A stretch of DNA of 19,454 bases from CAZFLY01 sp964519995 (GTDB taxonomy: Bacteria > Planctomycetota > Phycisphaerae > Sedimentisphaerales > Anaerobacaceae). The position numbers and the translations under genes were made by a program. Below the pieces are notes generated by a model. It was not told the origin of the DNA and made no database searches. It saw only the letters and a list, made by a program, of their open reading frames with translations. The stretch's first letter is position 1, and each line of letters opens with the position of its first letter. The DNA is taken from contig CAZFLY010000054.1 of the NCBI GenBank assembly GCA_964519995.1, positions 1 through 19,454 on the forward strand, written 5' to 3'. Below, in pieces: positions 6,154 to 13,557 of the stretch.

Positions 6154-7011
6154 CTAAGTTTGCAAATTTGTCAAGACTAAACTGCCAATCTTACAGCCTA
6201 AATGCTCAGCAAGAACTGAACACTTCGGCCGCAGCATAAAAAACTTATTTTTCCGAACATCGTTCAGCGTTTCAAAATTGCCCTGGCCTTTGGCGATGAG
6301 CAAATCGGACTCTTCAAATATTTGGCGAAAGGCTTCCGAGCAGCTCTCCAATATAGTACCGGGTGCATCCGAACCATTATCTATGACGTCCACTATGTCG
6401 GTTAAGCCTGATATTTGAGCATCTTCCATGGTTGCATCATTCAAAATGGGACTTGCTCTAACAACGAACGTTACTTTCTCATAGGGCAGTTGCTCGATTA
6501 ACAGTCGGTCAAAGACGATCTCGCCGGCGTTATCACCCAGATAAAGAATATCTTTGGCTGCAGCAGTTGCGTCACGGAATCTCTGCAAAGCGTCTGAATC
6601 CAATTCGTCCTCTAACGACTCAGCGATGGTCTGCTCAACCGCGTTTTCCTGCAGCGTCGAATTCACGCCAAAGTCGATGATGTTGCCTGCAATGGCTAAC
6701 CGAACCGCCGTTTCCAATGGGTCTGCAGAAGTCTCAATCCGTTCCTTCAGTTCGGGATACATCATAAGAGCCAGCTTATTGAATCGATTCTTTACGTTTA
6801 GATATGGATCTTCTACACCGGTTGTTTGGCGAATGAACCGATGTATTTTCTGAGCCATGGCAGGGGGACTTTGTTGCAAATCCATCTTGCTGGCCAAACT
6901 TAGAGCCTCTCGCAGTATCTTCTCGTGGATTTGTCCGTCCTTCGTTGTCATTCTTATCGAATCAAGCACCTGACGGATAAAACACGGAATACAGTCAAAG
7001 TAAGTCTTCAT
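6154..7011 (-). CDS. DUF89/ARMT1-like metal-dependent phosphatase
   Basis: 285-aa DUF89 protein, a family of metal-dependent phosphatases implicated in metabolite damage control. The N-terminal CxxC (DCIPCF, C7/C10) is typical of the prokaryotic group. The metal and phosphate site is recognisable as GDNAGE (159-164), ILNDATMEDA (189-198) and KGQGNFETL (241-249). Length is normal for the group. It is the first gene of the minus-strand operon, with a candidate sigma70 promoter about 50 bases upstream. The ATG at 7011 has no clear Shine-Dalgarno. The substrate is unknown. Co-occurrence with NifX/ORP-type genes may point to dephosphorylation of a cofactor precursor or by-product, which is inference. 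Confidence 0.88.
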   Translation of the reverse strand: MKTYFDCIPCFIRQVLDSIRMTTKDGQIHEKILREALSLASKMDLQQSPPAMAQKIHRFIRQTTGVEDPYLNVKNRFNKLALMMYPELKERIETSADPLETAVRLAIAGNIIDFGVNSTLQENAVEQTIAESLEDELDSDALQRFRDATAAAKDILYLGDNAGEIVFDRLLIEQLPYEKVTFVVRASPILNDATMEDAQISGLTDIVDVIDNGSDAPGTILESCSEAFRQIFEESDLLIAKGQGNFETLNDVRKNKFFMLRPKCSVLAEHLGCKIGSLVLTNLQT

Positions 7012-7032
7012 AGCAGTTTTTTACTTATTGTG

Positions 7033-7127
7033 TGCAAATAAAACCTGTAAACCTTATATATATTATGGGCATATGCTCATTACAGTTCAAATAAAAATCT
7101 GTAAAAAGTGAATTTTTTTTATTTGCA
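7033..7127. promoter_or_regulatory. Promoter and candidate operator of the large minus-strand operon
   Basis: On the minus strand TTGAAC (7090-7085) and CATAAT (7067-7062) are separated by exactly 17 bases and match a sigma70 promoter at 4/6 and 5/6 positions. It would start transcription about 45 bases before DUF89. Around it are three copies of one AT-rich motif. TGCAAATAAAA is at 7033-7043, a degenerate copy at 7086-7096 overlaps the -35 box, and the exact inverted copy TTTTATTTGCA is at 7117-7127. The first two copies also share a following CTGTAAA. The arrangement fits a repressor or activator site, but no regulator is identified in the window. Confidence 0.45.
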
Positions 7128-7243
7128 AGATGACTACAAAACCCAACTGTGCTACTGAAAAGGCGAAAATGCGTGCAACTGAGAGGATTCTGGCTAAAAT
7201 ATCGGCCGATCTTTAGAAATCCTGACTTTTTTAGGACTGTGCC

Positions 7244-8389
7244 ATGAAGATAGTTGCCGATGCGAATATTCCGTTTGTAAAGGAATGCTTTTCGTCCATT
7301 GGAGAGGTTCAAACCATATCAGGGCGTGAGATGGCATCAGATGTTATCGGAGATGCCGAGGTACTGTTGGTCCGCAGTATCACCAGAGTTGACAAGGCAC
7401 TTCTGGTGGGGAGCAACGTTCGGTTTGTCGGTACTGCTACAATTGGCTTTGACCACGTGGACGTTGGATATTTGAAACGGAACAATATCGGCTTTGCCTC
7501 TGCGCCAGGCTCGAATGCCAATTCAGCGGCGGAATATATAATCGCTGCGCTGCTGGAGATTGCGCAAAGGCGCGAGATCGTGCTTGAGGGAAAGTCTATC
7601 GGCGTCATAGGTGTCGGAAACGTAGGTAGCAGAGTCGCTGCAAAGTGCGAAGCTCTTGGAATGCAGGTCTTTCGCAATGATCCGCCTCTGCAAAGACAAA
7701 CTAATGACACGAAGTATCTGCCGATAGAAAAATCATATGGATGTGATTTTGTCACGCTTCACACGCCTTTGACTTTTGAGGGCGTGGATAAGACATTTCA
7801 TTTAGCCGGCGAGAGATTTTTCAGGTCATTAAAACGTGGATGTGTGTTTCTAAATACTGCACGTGGAGCTGTTGTAGATAGCCAAGCTCTAAAGAAGGCT
7901 ATTCAAGTGTGTAGATTGGGTGCTGTTGTGCTTGATGTGTGGGAGAATGAGTCTGGTATCGATGCTGAGCTGCTGCGGATGGTTGATATTGGCACGCCGC
8001 ACATTGCAGGTTATTCGCTGGATGGAAAAATTGCCGGCATGATTATGTTATACAACAGCGTTTGTGAGTATTTTGGGTTGAAGCCGGAATACGATGTGGC
8101 GGATTTCTTGCCAGAGCCGAATGTCACCGAGTTACAAGTAGAGCAGGAGGGTGATTCAGAACAGAATATGATTTTGAATATAGTTCGCAGAATCTATGAT
8201 ATAAGATGTGATGATGCGGCCCTGCGCGGTATTTTGCGAGAACCCGAAGGTGCAAGAGGCAAGTTTTTTGACGCTCTTCGCAAGAACTATCCTGTCCGCA
8301 GAGAGTTTCAAAACACGAAGGTCATCGTCGAAGACTTGAACAGCGGTTTAGCTAAGAAATTAAAAGGAATTGGATTCCTGCTTGCGTAG
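7244..8389 (+). CDS. pdxB: 4-phosphoerythronate dehydrogenase
   Basis: PdxB oxidises 4-phospho-D-erythronate with NAD in the DXP-dependent branch of pyridoxal 5'-phosphate synthesis (cytosolic). The 381-aa protein has the usual PdxB length and start (MKIVADANIPF). The dinucleotide-binding motif is GVIGVGNVGS (120-129). The catalytic set of D-2-hydroxyacid dehydrogenases is present as R207 (NTARG), E236 (DVWENE) and H253 (PHIAGYS). The C-terminal region after about residue 285 is the PdxB dimerisation domain. The ATG at 7244 has AGGA 8 bases upstream. The last residues (GFLLA) and the TAG stop lie inside a dispersed hairpin repeat, so the original C-terminus may have been slightly different. 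Confidence 0.95.
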   Translation: MKIVADANIPFVKECFSSIGEVQTISGREMASDVIGDAEVLLVRSITRVDKALLVGSNVRFVGTATIGFDHVDVGYLKRNNIGFASAPGSNANSAAEYIIAALLEIAQRREIVLEGKSIGVIGVGNVGSRVAAKCEALGMQVFRNDPPLQRQTNDTKYLPIEKSYGCDFVTLHTPLTFEGVDKTFHLAGERFFRSLKRGCVFLNTARGAVVDSQALKKAIQVCRLGAVVLDVWENESGIDAELLRMVDIGTPHIAGYSLDGKIAGMIMLYNSVCEYFGLKPEYDVADFLPEPNVTELQVEQEGDSEQNMILNIVRRIYDIRCDDAALRGILREPEGARGKFFDALRKNYPVRREFQNTKVIVEDLNSGLAKKLKGIGFLLA

Positions 8390-8396
8390 GGATGAC
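8372..8396. repeat. Dispersed hairpin repeat at the pdxB/folP junction
   Basis: The sequence GGATTCCTGC-TTGC-GTAGGGATGAC folds as an 8-bp stem (8374-8381 with 8386-8393, two G-T wobbles) around the loop TTGC. It resembles the widespread intergenic repeat of the type CTGGATTCCTGC...GCAGGAATGAC seen in many bacterial genomes, which often produces spurious peptides like MDSCLRRDDG. It contains the pdxB stop codon (8387-8389) and lies just before folP. Confidence 0.65.
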
Positions 8397-8402
8397 GGTG
8401 AT

Positions 8403-9266
8403 ATGATGGAGCATGTCGGAGTAAGTCTGCTTGAATGGCCGAGGGGCCGGTTGGATTTCTCACGGGGTTGTCTTGTAATGGGGATTTTGAATGTCACGCC
8501 GGATTCCTTCAGCAATGGTGGTCAATTTCTTGAGACCGACAAAGCTGTTGAGCATGGCCTAAGAATGGCTGCAGATGGCGCTGCGGTAATAGACGTCGGC
8601 GGTGAATCTACCCGGCCGGGTTCTGAGTCTGTTTCAACCCAGCAGCAAATAGAGCGGGTAGTTCCTGTGATAAAAGCACTTCGCAAGAAGATTGATGTTC
8701 CGATTAGCGTTGATACTTATAACTACGATGTTGCTAAAGCCGCGTTGGATGTAGGGGCGGCGATGATAAATGATATCACTGCGCTGTCTGACGAACGAAT
8801 GGCAGAACTGGCGGCGAAAAAGCAGGTGCCGGTTGTTTTGATGCATATACAGGGGACACCTGCAATGATGCAGATTGAGCCAAGGTATCAAGATGTCGTC
8901 AACGAGGTTCTGCAGTTTCTTTTGGAAAGGGCTAAGCGAGCTGAGCAGTTGGGCATACTGAAGGAGAGAATCTTTATCGACCCCGGCATCGGTTTTGGCA
9001 AAACCTTAGAGCACAATCTTTTAATTTTGCGGAATATCCACAGATTTGTTGCGACCGGTTATCGCGTGCTCGTGGGCACATCTCGCAAGAGCTTTATTGG
9101 CAAGATAACCGGCAAGGAAAAGCCTGCTGATAGGATATTCGGCACCGCTGCAACGGTTGCATTATGTGCAGCAGCAGGCGTCTCAATTGTCCGAGTTCAC
9201 GATGTAGCTGAAATGCTGGATGTGGTAAAAGTGGTGATTGCCATTGAAAAAAACGGTGTTATCTGA
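8403..9266 (+). CDS. folP: Dihydropteroate synthase
   Basis: FolP condenses 6-hydroxymethyl-7,8-dihydropterin pyrophosphate with p-aminobenzoate in folate synthesis. The conserved loops are all visible: GILNVTPDSFSNGG (loop 1), DVGGESTRPG (loop 2), SVDTY, INDITA, LMHIQGTPAMMQ, DPGIGFGKT, GTSRKSFIGKI and the final VRVHDVAE. About 287 aa, a normal length. The frame continues upstream to a TTG at 8370, but those extra residues are translated from the dispersed repeat and are not part of the family. ATG at 8403 or 8406 is therefore chosen. The gene follows pdxB by 13 bases and the two probably share a transcript. Confidence 0.95.
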   Translation: MMEHVGVSLLEWPRGRLDFSRGCLVMGILNVTPDSFSNGGQFLETDKAVEHGLRMAADGAAVIDVGGESTRPGSESVSTQQQIERVVPVIKALRKKIDVPISVDTYNYDVAKAALDVGAAMINDITALSDERMAELAAKKQVPVVLMHIQGTPAMMQIEPRYQDVVNEVLQFLLERAKRAEQLGILKERIFIDPGIGFGKTLEHNLLILRNIHRFVATGYRVLVGTSRKSFIGKITGKEKPADRIFGTAATVALCAAAGVSIVRVHDVAEMLDVVKVVIAIEKNGVI

Positions 9267-9278
9267 TATAGTTGATCT

Positions 9279-9518
9279 ATGAGTCCGACGGTTTTCAGAT
9301 ACAAGAACTACCGTTTCCTTTTCTTTTTAAGAGAGGAAACCCGTGTTCATGTTCACGTTACCTCTCCTGATGGTGAGGCGAAATTCTGGATAGAGCCGGA
9401 GGTCACTGTAGTCAAGAATTTTGGATTCTCGGACAGTCAGATAGCAGAGCTAAAAGAGGTTATTGAGGAACACAAAGATGACATCCAAGATGCCTGGACA
9501 AAACATTTCAGAGGTTGA
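9279..9518 (+). CDS. DUF4160 protein
   Basis: 79-aa protein with the DUF4160 pattern: MSPTVFRYKNYRFLFFLREE, then HVHVTSPDGEAKFWIEPEV, and a final helix (IAELKEVIEEHKDDIQDAW). DUF4160 genes are very often followed by a DUF2442 gene, as here, and the pair is frequently suspected of being toxin-antitoxin-like, although no mechanism is established. It starts 12 bases after folP and has a weak ribosome binding site. The downstream gene overlaps its last 41 bases. Confidence 0.88.
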   Translation: MSPTVFRYKNYRFLFFLREETRVHVHVTSPDGEAKFWIEPEVTVVKNFGFSDSQIAELKEVIEEHKDDIQDAWTKHFRG

Positions 9519-9738
9519 GGTTTCGCATATAAACAGTCGCGGTCTGTGGGTGTGCGTGGCAGATAAGGAGTATTTCCTCCCATATACTGAGTATCCATGG
9601 TTTAAGGACGCAACAGTTGCCCAGATCACAAACATTCAACTGCTGCATGGACATCATCTGCACTGGCCGGAGCTTGATGTGGATTTGGAAATTGATTCAC
9701 TGAAAGACCCTCAGAAGTATCCTCTGAAGTACGAATGA
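9478..9738 (+). CDS. DUF2442 protein
   Basis: 86-aa DUF2442 protein. The domain is recognisable from ISEVEVSHINSRGLWVCVAD, then EYFLPYTEYPWFKDATVAQI, and a final HHLHWPELDVDLEIDSL, the usual 'W..LD.DL....L' ending. A TTG at 9463 could extend the frame, but ATG at 9478 is preceded by GAGGAACACAAAG, which gives a proper Shine-Dalgarno. A third option is ATG at 9490. It overlaps DUF4160 by 41 bases in another frame, so the two are co-translated. Confidence 0.88.
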   Translation: MTSKMPGQNISEVEVSHINSRGLWVCVADKEYFLPYTEYPWFKDATVAQITNIQLLHGHHLHWPELDVDLEIDSLKDPQKYPLKYE

Positions 9739-9783
9739 AACAGTCTGCGACGGCGGTGGCTTGTGTGCGGCGTCGGGGGTTTT

Positions 9784-9803
9784 AATGATGATATACCATC
9801 ATT
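9784..9803. terminator. Hairpin between convergent genes
   Basis: AATGATG (9784-9790) pairs perfectly with CATCATT (9797-9803) around a 6-base loop, between the convergent DUF2442 and glycosyltransferase genes. There is no clean T-run on either side, so its role as a terminator is only suggested by position. Confidence 0.35.
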
Positions 9804-9849
9804 ATGTATTAAGTGCGATTGATTTTAAGGAGTGAAATAAACGGTATCC

Positions 9850-11625
9850 TCATGGTTGTTGAATCAACGCTGAAGGTTGTGCTTTCTGCAGACTTTTAAG
9901 CAGGTAATTTTCCACGACCATATTCCAGCTCATATTTTTGGCCAAGGAATATCCGGTGCGAATCATGCTTTCAAGTTCAGCGTCGCTTTGCGGCAGACGT
10001 TGGATAAGCTCTTTAGCGATTTTTCCGCTTACGTTTGCTTCAGTCTGTTCGCGTACCGACTGGTTGATTTGCATGAAGTCTTCAATATCCTCGTAATTGA
10101 AACCATTTAGAGCCGTGTAGTCGGCAGTGATAACATTTTTAACATTTTGTCCATCGGTTATATCTCGCAAGAAGCCTGAGCATCCGCAGACACTGCTGAA
10201 CACGCATATACCCCCGAAAGTCAAAGGCTCAAGCTGAGATATTCCGAACGGTTCGTAAATGCTCTGGCCGAATTCGGCATCGCTGCCCTTGCGGATATCC
10301 ATAAATTCCATGTTTTCAGGCATCTTTTTGCCGCATTTTTTTTGGCTGAATCCAAACTGATTTATGAAGATGATTTTTATGTTGCTGCTTCGAGCGTTGA
10401 ATTGCTGCACTAACGTGTAGAAATCCGCCTCGCCGCCGGACAGATCAGGCCAGCCCTCTCGGTGGGCTATAGGCCAGTTATAGGCTGACTCCATGTTGAA
10501 TATATCCTGGCTTCGCCGCTGTGAGACTTCGGTGGACAGCACAAAAAGTACCGCTGTTTTGCCAAGATTTCTGAACTCTTTTTCTATTGCGTACAGCACG
10601 CGTAAATCGCGCCATAGCCCCTTGCTTCTGACGAGTCTTGTGACGTGTGTAAAAACGAAATCGGGCCTGTAACTCAGCAGGTTGTTACAGTACTGTCGAA
10701 GTTTTTCTTTTGATGCGAGTTTGTCGGCAACGTTGATTTCATACGCCGGTATGCCGTTGTAAACTATATCAATGTCGGCGGTCTCAAATTCCGGTGCCAG
10801 AAATCGCAACTCTTCTACGACGTGGTCGCCCACGGCATATATTTGGTCACAATATTTTGAGGCTTCCACGAGACCATGTTTGAAGTAGGAACTCTGGTCG
10901 CCAAACACTTCATTAACGCATAATTTGTCTTTGTAGGCTTGTCTAATAACGTTGTAGAACATCGTATCGTGACCGGGGTGTTCCTCCACGATACGTCTCA
11001 TCGTAGCGACCTCATGGGCGTAGAAGATCGTTTTGAAATGACAGCGGGTTTCAAGAATCGCTGCCAATGCTGTCGGCATGCCCATAAATTCATGAGCGAT
11101 TATGACTGTAGAGTCGTTAGCCGCACCCAGAGCTGTCAATGCAGCGATTGCTGCCGGTGCTAATCTTATGTATTGTTCATACTCCCAAAGGTGCTCGTAT
11201 AGATGACTGCGGATTCCAAATTCTTCGAAAAGGCGTTTTTTAAATTCGTTAACCGCGCCCTTGTCCATTTGTCTTACATCGACCAGCAGGACTTCTGGTG
11301 AGCTTTTTATACCAGCTTGTTCATCTACAAATGTTCGTCTGCCATAAACGATGCCCACGTTGTAAAAGGCCTCAATCTTCCGGAAGGCGGAAGTATATCC
11401 AGGATTTATTAGTCCATCTACAGATGAATATAGAACCTCGCTATTTTCGCCGAGTCGGTCCAGTACCGAGCCGTCGGTTGTAAACAACGGGCCGATAAGA
11501 ATTGAACGATTCGCGAGGTCGAGATAGGGTTTGCAGGTGAAAAAGCCTTGCAGAACAGCCCCGATACCGCCGATTTTTCCGACGGTCTCATGGGTGACAT
11601 GCACAACCGTTGTCTCATTAGCCAT
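9850..11625 (-). CDS. GT-B glycosyltransferase related to glycogen/starch synthase
   Basis: 591-aa retaining GT-B glycosyltransferase. The N-terminus HVTHETVGKIGGIGAV carries the KxGG(L/I)G loop used by glycogen and starch synthases to bind ADP/UDP-glucose. In the C-terminal Rossmann domain R330 and K335 (TRLVRSKG) are the expected phosphate-binding pair. E458 to E466 (EPFGISQLE) is the E-x7-E motif that ends the active site. It is longer than bacterial GlgA (about 480 aa) and has insertions, so it is a divergent clade rather than plain glgA. It probably makes glycogen or another alpha-glucan in the cytosol. The ATG at 11625 has GGGGA upstream and a possible promoter (TTGCTG, 16 bases, TATATT) at 11713-11686. 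Confidence 0.8.
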   Translation of the reverse strand: MANETTVVHVTHETVGKIGGIGAVLQGFFTCKPYLDLANRSILIGPLFTTDGSVLDRLGENSEVLYSSVDGLINPGYTSAFRKIEAFYNVGIVYGRRTFVDEQAGIKSSPEVLLVDVRQMDKGAVNEFKKRLFEEFGIRSHLYEHLWEYEQYIRLAPAAIAALTALGAANDSTVIIAHEFMGMPTALAAILETRCHFKTIFYAHEVATMRRIVEEHPGHDTMFYNVIRQAYKDKLCVNEVFGDQSSYFKHGLVEASKYCDQIYAVGDHVVEELRFLAPEFETADIDIVYNGIPAYEINVADKLASKEKLRQYCNNLLSYRPDFVFTHVTRLVRSKGLWRDLRVLYAIEKEFRNLGKTAVLFVLSTEVSQRRSQDIFNMESAYNWPIAHREGWPDLSGGEADFYTLVQQFNARSSNIKIIFINQFGFSQKKCGKKMPENMEFMDIRKGSDAEFGQSIYEPFGISQLEPLTFGGICVFSSVCGCSGFLRDITDGQNVKNVITADYTALNGFNYEDIEDFMQINQSVREQTEANVSGKIAKELIQRLPQSDAELESMIRTGYSLAKNMSWNMVVENYLLKSLQKAQPSALIQQP

Positions 11626-11685
11626 ATAAGTTTCCCCAAGTTCTTAAACAAGCTCATCACAGTTGCTTTATTAGTTTCTACTTAA

Positions 11686-11713
11686 AATATACGAAACGGT
11701 TCTTGTTCAGCAA
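11686..11713 (-). promoter_or_regulatory. Possible promoter of the glycosyltransferase gene
   Basis: Minus strand TTGCTG (11713-11708) and TATATT (11691-11686) are separated by 16 bases. The -10 box is good (5/6) and the -35 box poor (3/6). It would give a 5' leader of about 55 bases before ATG 11625. Confidence 0.35.
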
Positions 11714-11755
11714 AAAAGGTGACGGCTTGCTTTGTGTATGTTTATGACGACCGAG

Positions 11756-11823
11756 AAAACACTCAGTGCTTGTGGGAAAATAGAGGTGTTTTGAGACCCT
11801 CGCATGGCTGAACAGAGTGTTTT
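11756..11823. other. Inverted repeat with two alternative pairings
   Basis: AAAACACTC (11756-11764) is the exact complement of GAGTGTTTT (11815-11823). Its first seven bases are also the exact complement of GTGTTTT at 11786-11792. It lies between the zinc-ribbon gene and the glycosyltransferase, both transcribed leftward. The two pairings exclude each other, so the region could be a terminator/antiterminator-like leader or a simple terminator of the upstream gene. Confidence 0.35.
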
Positions 11824-11833
11824 GTCTGTGCTC

Positions 11834-12337
11834 TTAGCTTATCTTCGTGCGGAGATTTCTTATCAGACCTGAGAGAACCTGTTGTGGGATATCGGCTAAG
11901 TCCGGCTCAGGTATCTCGCTGAGCCCTATTCTGTCAAGAATCTTGGTTGTCTGCTGGCTATATGGGGCTATTAAGACCGCGGTTTGCTGGGCTTGGTTTA
12001 ACTGACCATTGGCCATCTGTTGCAGATACAGAATTATGTTTTTTGTCAGTTCCTTCTCGCTCAATGGGGAGATGGGACCGGAAACTGCTGCTAAATCATC
12101 TGGAATCTCTCTTTCCTGAAGTATGTCCTGAGTCAGTTCGTATGTCTCAGCCATCAGTCGCTTTCTTCTTTCTTCCTCAGTCTCATCTATGGGTGCAAGC
12201 TTTAGCTCTTCATCCGAATTTAGCTTGGGGACATACAACTTATTGTGACATGCGGGACACTTGCCCCATTTACCGCTGGCACTATCTTGTGCCTCTATCT
12301 TTTTGCCACAGTAGTCGCAATGAAATACTATCGCCAT
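11834..12337 (-). CDS. Planctomycete-type N-terminal zinc-ribbon protein of unknown function
   Basis: 167-aa protein. The N-terminal zinc ribbon uses C7/C10 and C27/C30 in the pattern FHCDYCGKKI...GKWGKCPACHNKLYVP, a short module very common in planctomycete proteins. The rest is acidic and helical, with a charged stretch ETEEERRKRLMAETYEL and a Gln-rich segment. It has no membrane span. No enzymatic motif is visible and function is unknown. The ATG at 12337 is well supported by AGAGGTGA upstream. It lies 27 bases downstream of queF and may share its transcript. Confidence 0.85.
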   Translation of the reverse strand: MAIVFHCDYCGKKIEAQDSASGKWGKCPACHNKLYVPKLNSDEELKLAPIDETEEERRKRLMAETYELTQDILQEREIPDDLAAVSGPISPLSEKELTKNIILYLQQMANGQLNQAQQTAVLIAPYSQQTTKILDRIGLSEIPEPDLADIPQQVLSGLIRNLRTKIS

Positions 12338-12364
12338 TTTGTCACCTCTGGTGAATATTTTTTA

Positions 12365-12718
12365 CTATTTCTCCGCTTGATATTGTGCAACTACGTCGGT
12401 CGTTATCCCGCCGCGAGGGCGGAACCGGGACGTGACTTTCATCCACCGCGGTTTACAGGCACCGCTCAGATCATTCAAAATATCGTTTGTCAGAGCCTCG
12501 TAAAAAATGCCCTTGTTGCGGTAGTCTTGCAGATAAAGCTTGAGACTTTTTAGCTCAATGCACAATTTGTCCGGGCAATATTCGACGATTATCTCACCAA
12601 AATCAGGCTGGCCCGTTCGGGGACATAAACTGGTAAATTCGGGACATCTAATGGTAATACAATAATCTCGCTCAGGATGAGGATTGCTAAATAATTCTAA
12701 TGTACGCCCATCTGTCAT
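12365..12718 (-). CDS. queF: NADPH-dependent 7-cyano-7-deazaguanine (preQ0) reductase
   Basis: QueF reduces preQ0 to preQ1 in queuosine tRNA modification. This is the short, unimodular type (117 aa). The signature EFTSLCPRTGQPDFG contains the catalytic Cys that forms the thioimide and the general-acid Asp of QPDF. The NADPH motif region ELKSLKLYLQDYRN follows. The frame runs on upstream to 12799, but a strong promoter with its -10 at 12756-12751 starts transcription inside that extension. ATG at 12718 with AAGGG upstream is therefore the start. It is divergent from queC, with which it forms a queuosine-precursor locus. Confidence 0.93.
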   Translation of the reverse strand: MTDGRTLELFSNPHPERDYCITIRCPEFTSLCPRTGQPDFGEIIVEYCPDKLCIELKSLKLYLQDYRNKGIFYEALTNDILNDLSGACKPRWMKVTSRFRPRGGITTDVVAQYQAEK

Positions 12719-12729
12719 AGCTTGAGCCC

Positions 12730-12758
12730 TTGTAGGTCCCATCCTATCATAATATAAT
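12730..12758 (+). promoter_or_regulatory. queC promoter
   Basis: Plus strand TTGTAG (12730-12735), a 17-base spacer and a perfect TATAAT (12753-12758). Its -10 box overlaps the -10 box of the divergent queF promoter. RNA polymerase binding in one direction should exclude the other. Confidence 0.65.
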
Positions 12759-12779
12759 CTGAAGCTGAATCTATGACAA
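12751..12779 (-). promoter_or_regulatory. queF promoter
   Basis: Minus strand TTGTCA (12779-12774), a 17-base spacer and TATATT (12756-12751): 5/6 matches to both sigma70 boxes with ideal spacing. Transcription would begin near 12744, leaving about 25 bases before the queF ATG at 12718. Confidence 0.65.
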
Positions 12780-12864
12780 GCAGTAACCAGCGAGTACACG
12801 AAATAAATTCATCGTTTTGTGTTCGTGCAGTTTTTATGGCAATCTTTACAGAGGCGGTTATGTG

Positions 12865-13557
12865 ATGGCTAAAAAGGCAGTCGTTTTGCTAAGCGGTGGT
12901 CTGGATTCGGCCACGACATTGGCGATAGCTCGCAGCGAGGGCTTCGAGTGCTATGCTTTGACTTTTTCCTACGGCCAAAGACACCAACGCGAGATTGATG
13001 CGGCAAAGAGAATCGCTCAATCCATGAGCGTTACTGAGCATCGTATAATGGAAGTGGACCTAACTGTTTTTGGCGGCTCGGCTCTTACAGATTCTGAGTT
13101 AGATGTGCCCAAGAACAGAGCCGATTTGGGAAAACCTGACGATATTCCCGTGACCTATGTGCCTGCGAGAAATACGATATTTCTGAGTTATGCCCTCGGA
13201 TGGGCAGAAGTACTTGGAGTATTTGATATTTTCATTGGCGCCAACCAGACCGACTACAGCGGCTATCCTGATTGCCGGTCTGAATACATTGCGTCCTTTG
13301 AGAGGACTGCAAACCTTGCCACTGCTGCTGCTGTCCAGGGTAAAGGCCAATATCACATCCATACGCCGGTCATAAATATGACCAAGGCTGAAATCATTCG
13401 CACAGGTGTTAAGCTCGGCGTCGACTATTCTCTTACCCACAGTTGCTATGACCCTGACGAAAAAGGAAGAAGCTGTGGGCGATGCGATGCCTGTAGGCTA
13501 AGATTGAAGGGTTTTGCCGAAGCAGGCCTAAAAGATCCTGTTGAATATGTAGAGAAA
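12865..13557 (+). CDS. queC: 7-cyano-7-deazaguanine synthase (3' end in the assembly gap)
   Basis: QueC converts 7-carboxy-7-deazaguanine, ammonia and ATP to preQ0. The ATP-pyrophosphatase loop is LLSGGLDSATTLA (SGGLDS at residues 10-15). Further family motifs are FSYGQRHQRE, VPARNTIFLSYALGWAE, FIGANQTDYSGYPDCR and the C-terminal zinc site HSCYDPDEKGRSCGRCDACRLR. The frame could start at a TTG at 12817, but the family start is ATG at 12865. The 231 codons seen are close to a full-length QueC, and only the last few residues are lost in the N run. The frame appears to continue into queE only because the Ns were read through. Confidence 0.94.

Noticed and set aside
7012..7243. Sigma54 promoter for the ORP-type operon
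   Set aside because: Desulfovibrio orp operons use sigma54, but no TGGCAC-N5-TTGC element with correct spacing was found here. A TTGCA is present on the minus strand without the matching -24 part.
7025..7312. Minus-strand frame over the pdxB upstream region
   Set aside because: It lies over the divergent promoter region and the start of pdxB, is rich in Phe/Asn/Lys from AT-rich DNA and has no family features.
8370..8402. N-terminal extension of FolP beginning MDSCLRRDDG
   Set aside because: The residues are translated from the dispersed hairpin repeat. The family start is at the following ATG.
12719..12864. preQ1 riboswitch upstream of queC or queF
   Set aside because: No preQ1 aptamer stem with the A-rich tail was recognised on either strand, and the queF leader is only about 25 bases long.
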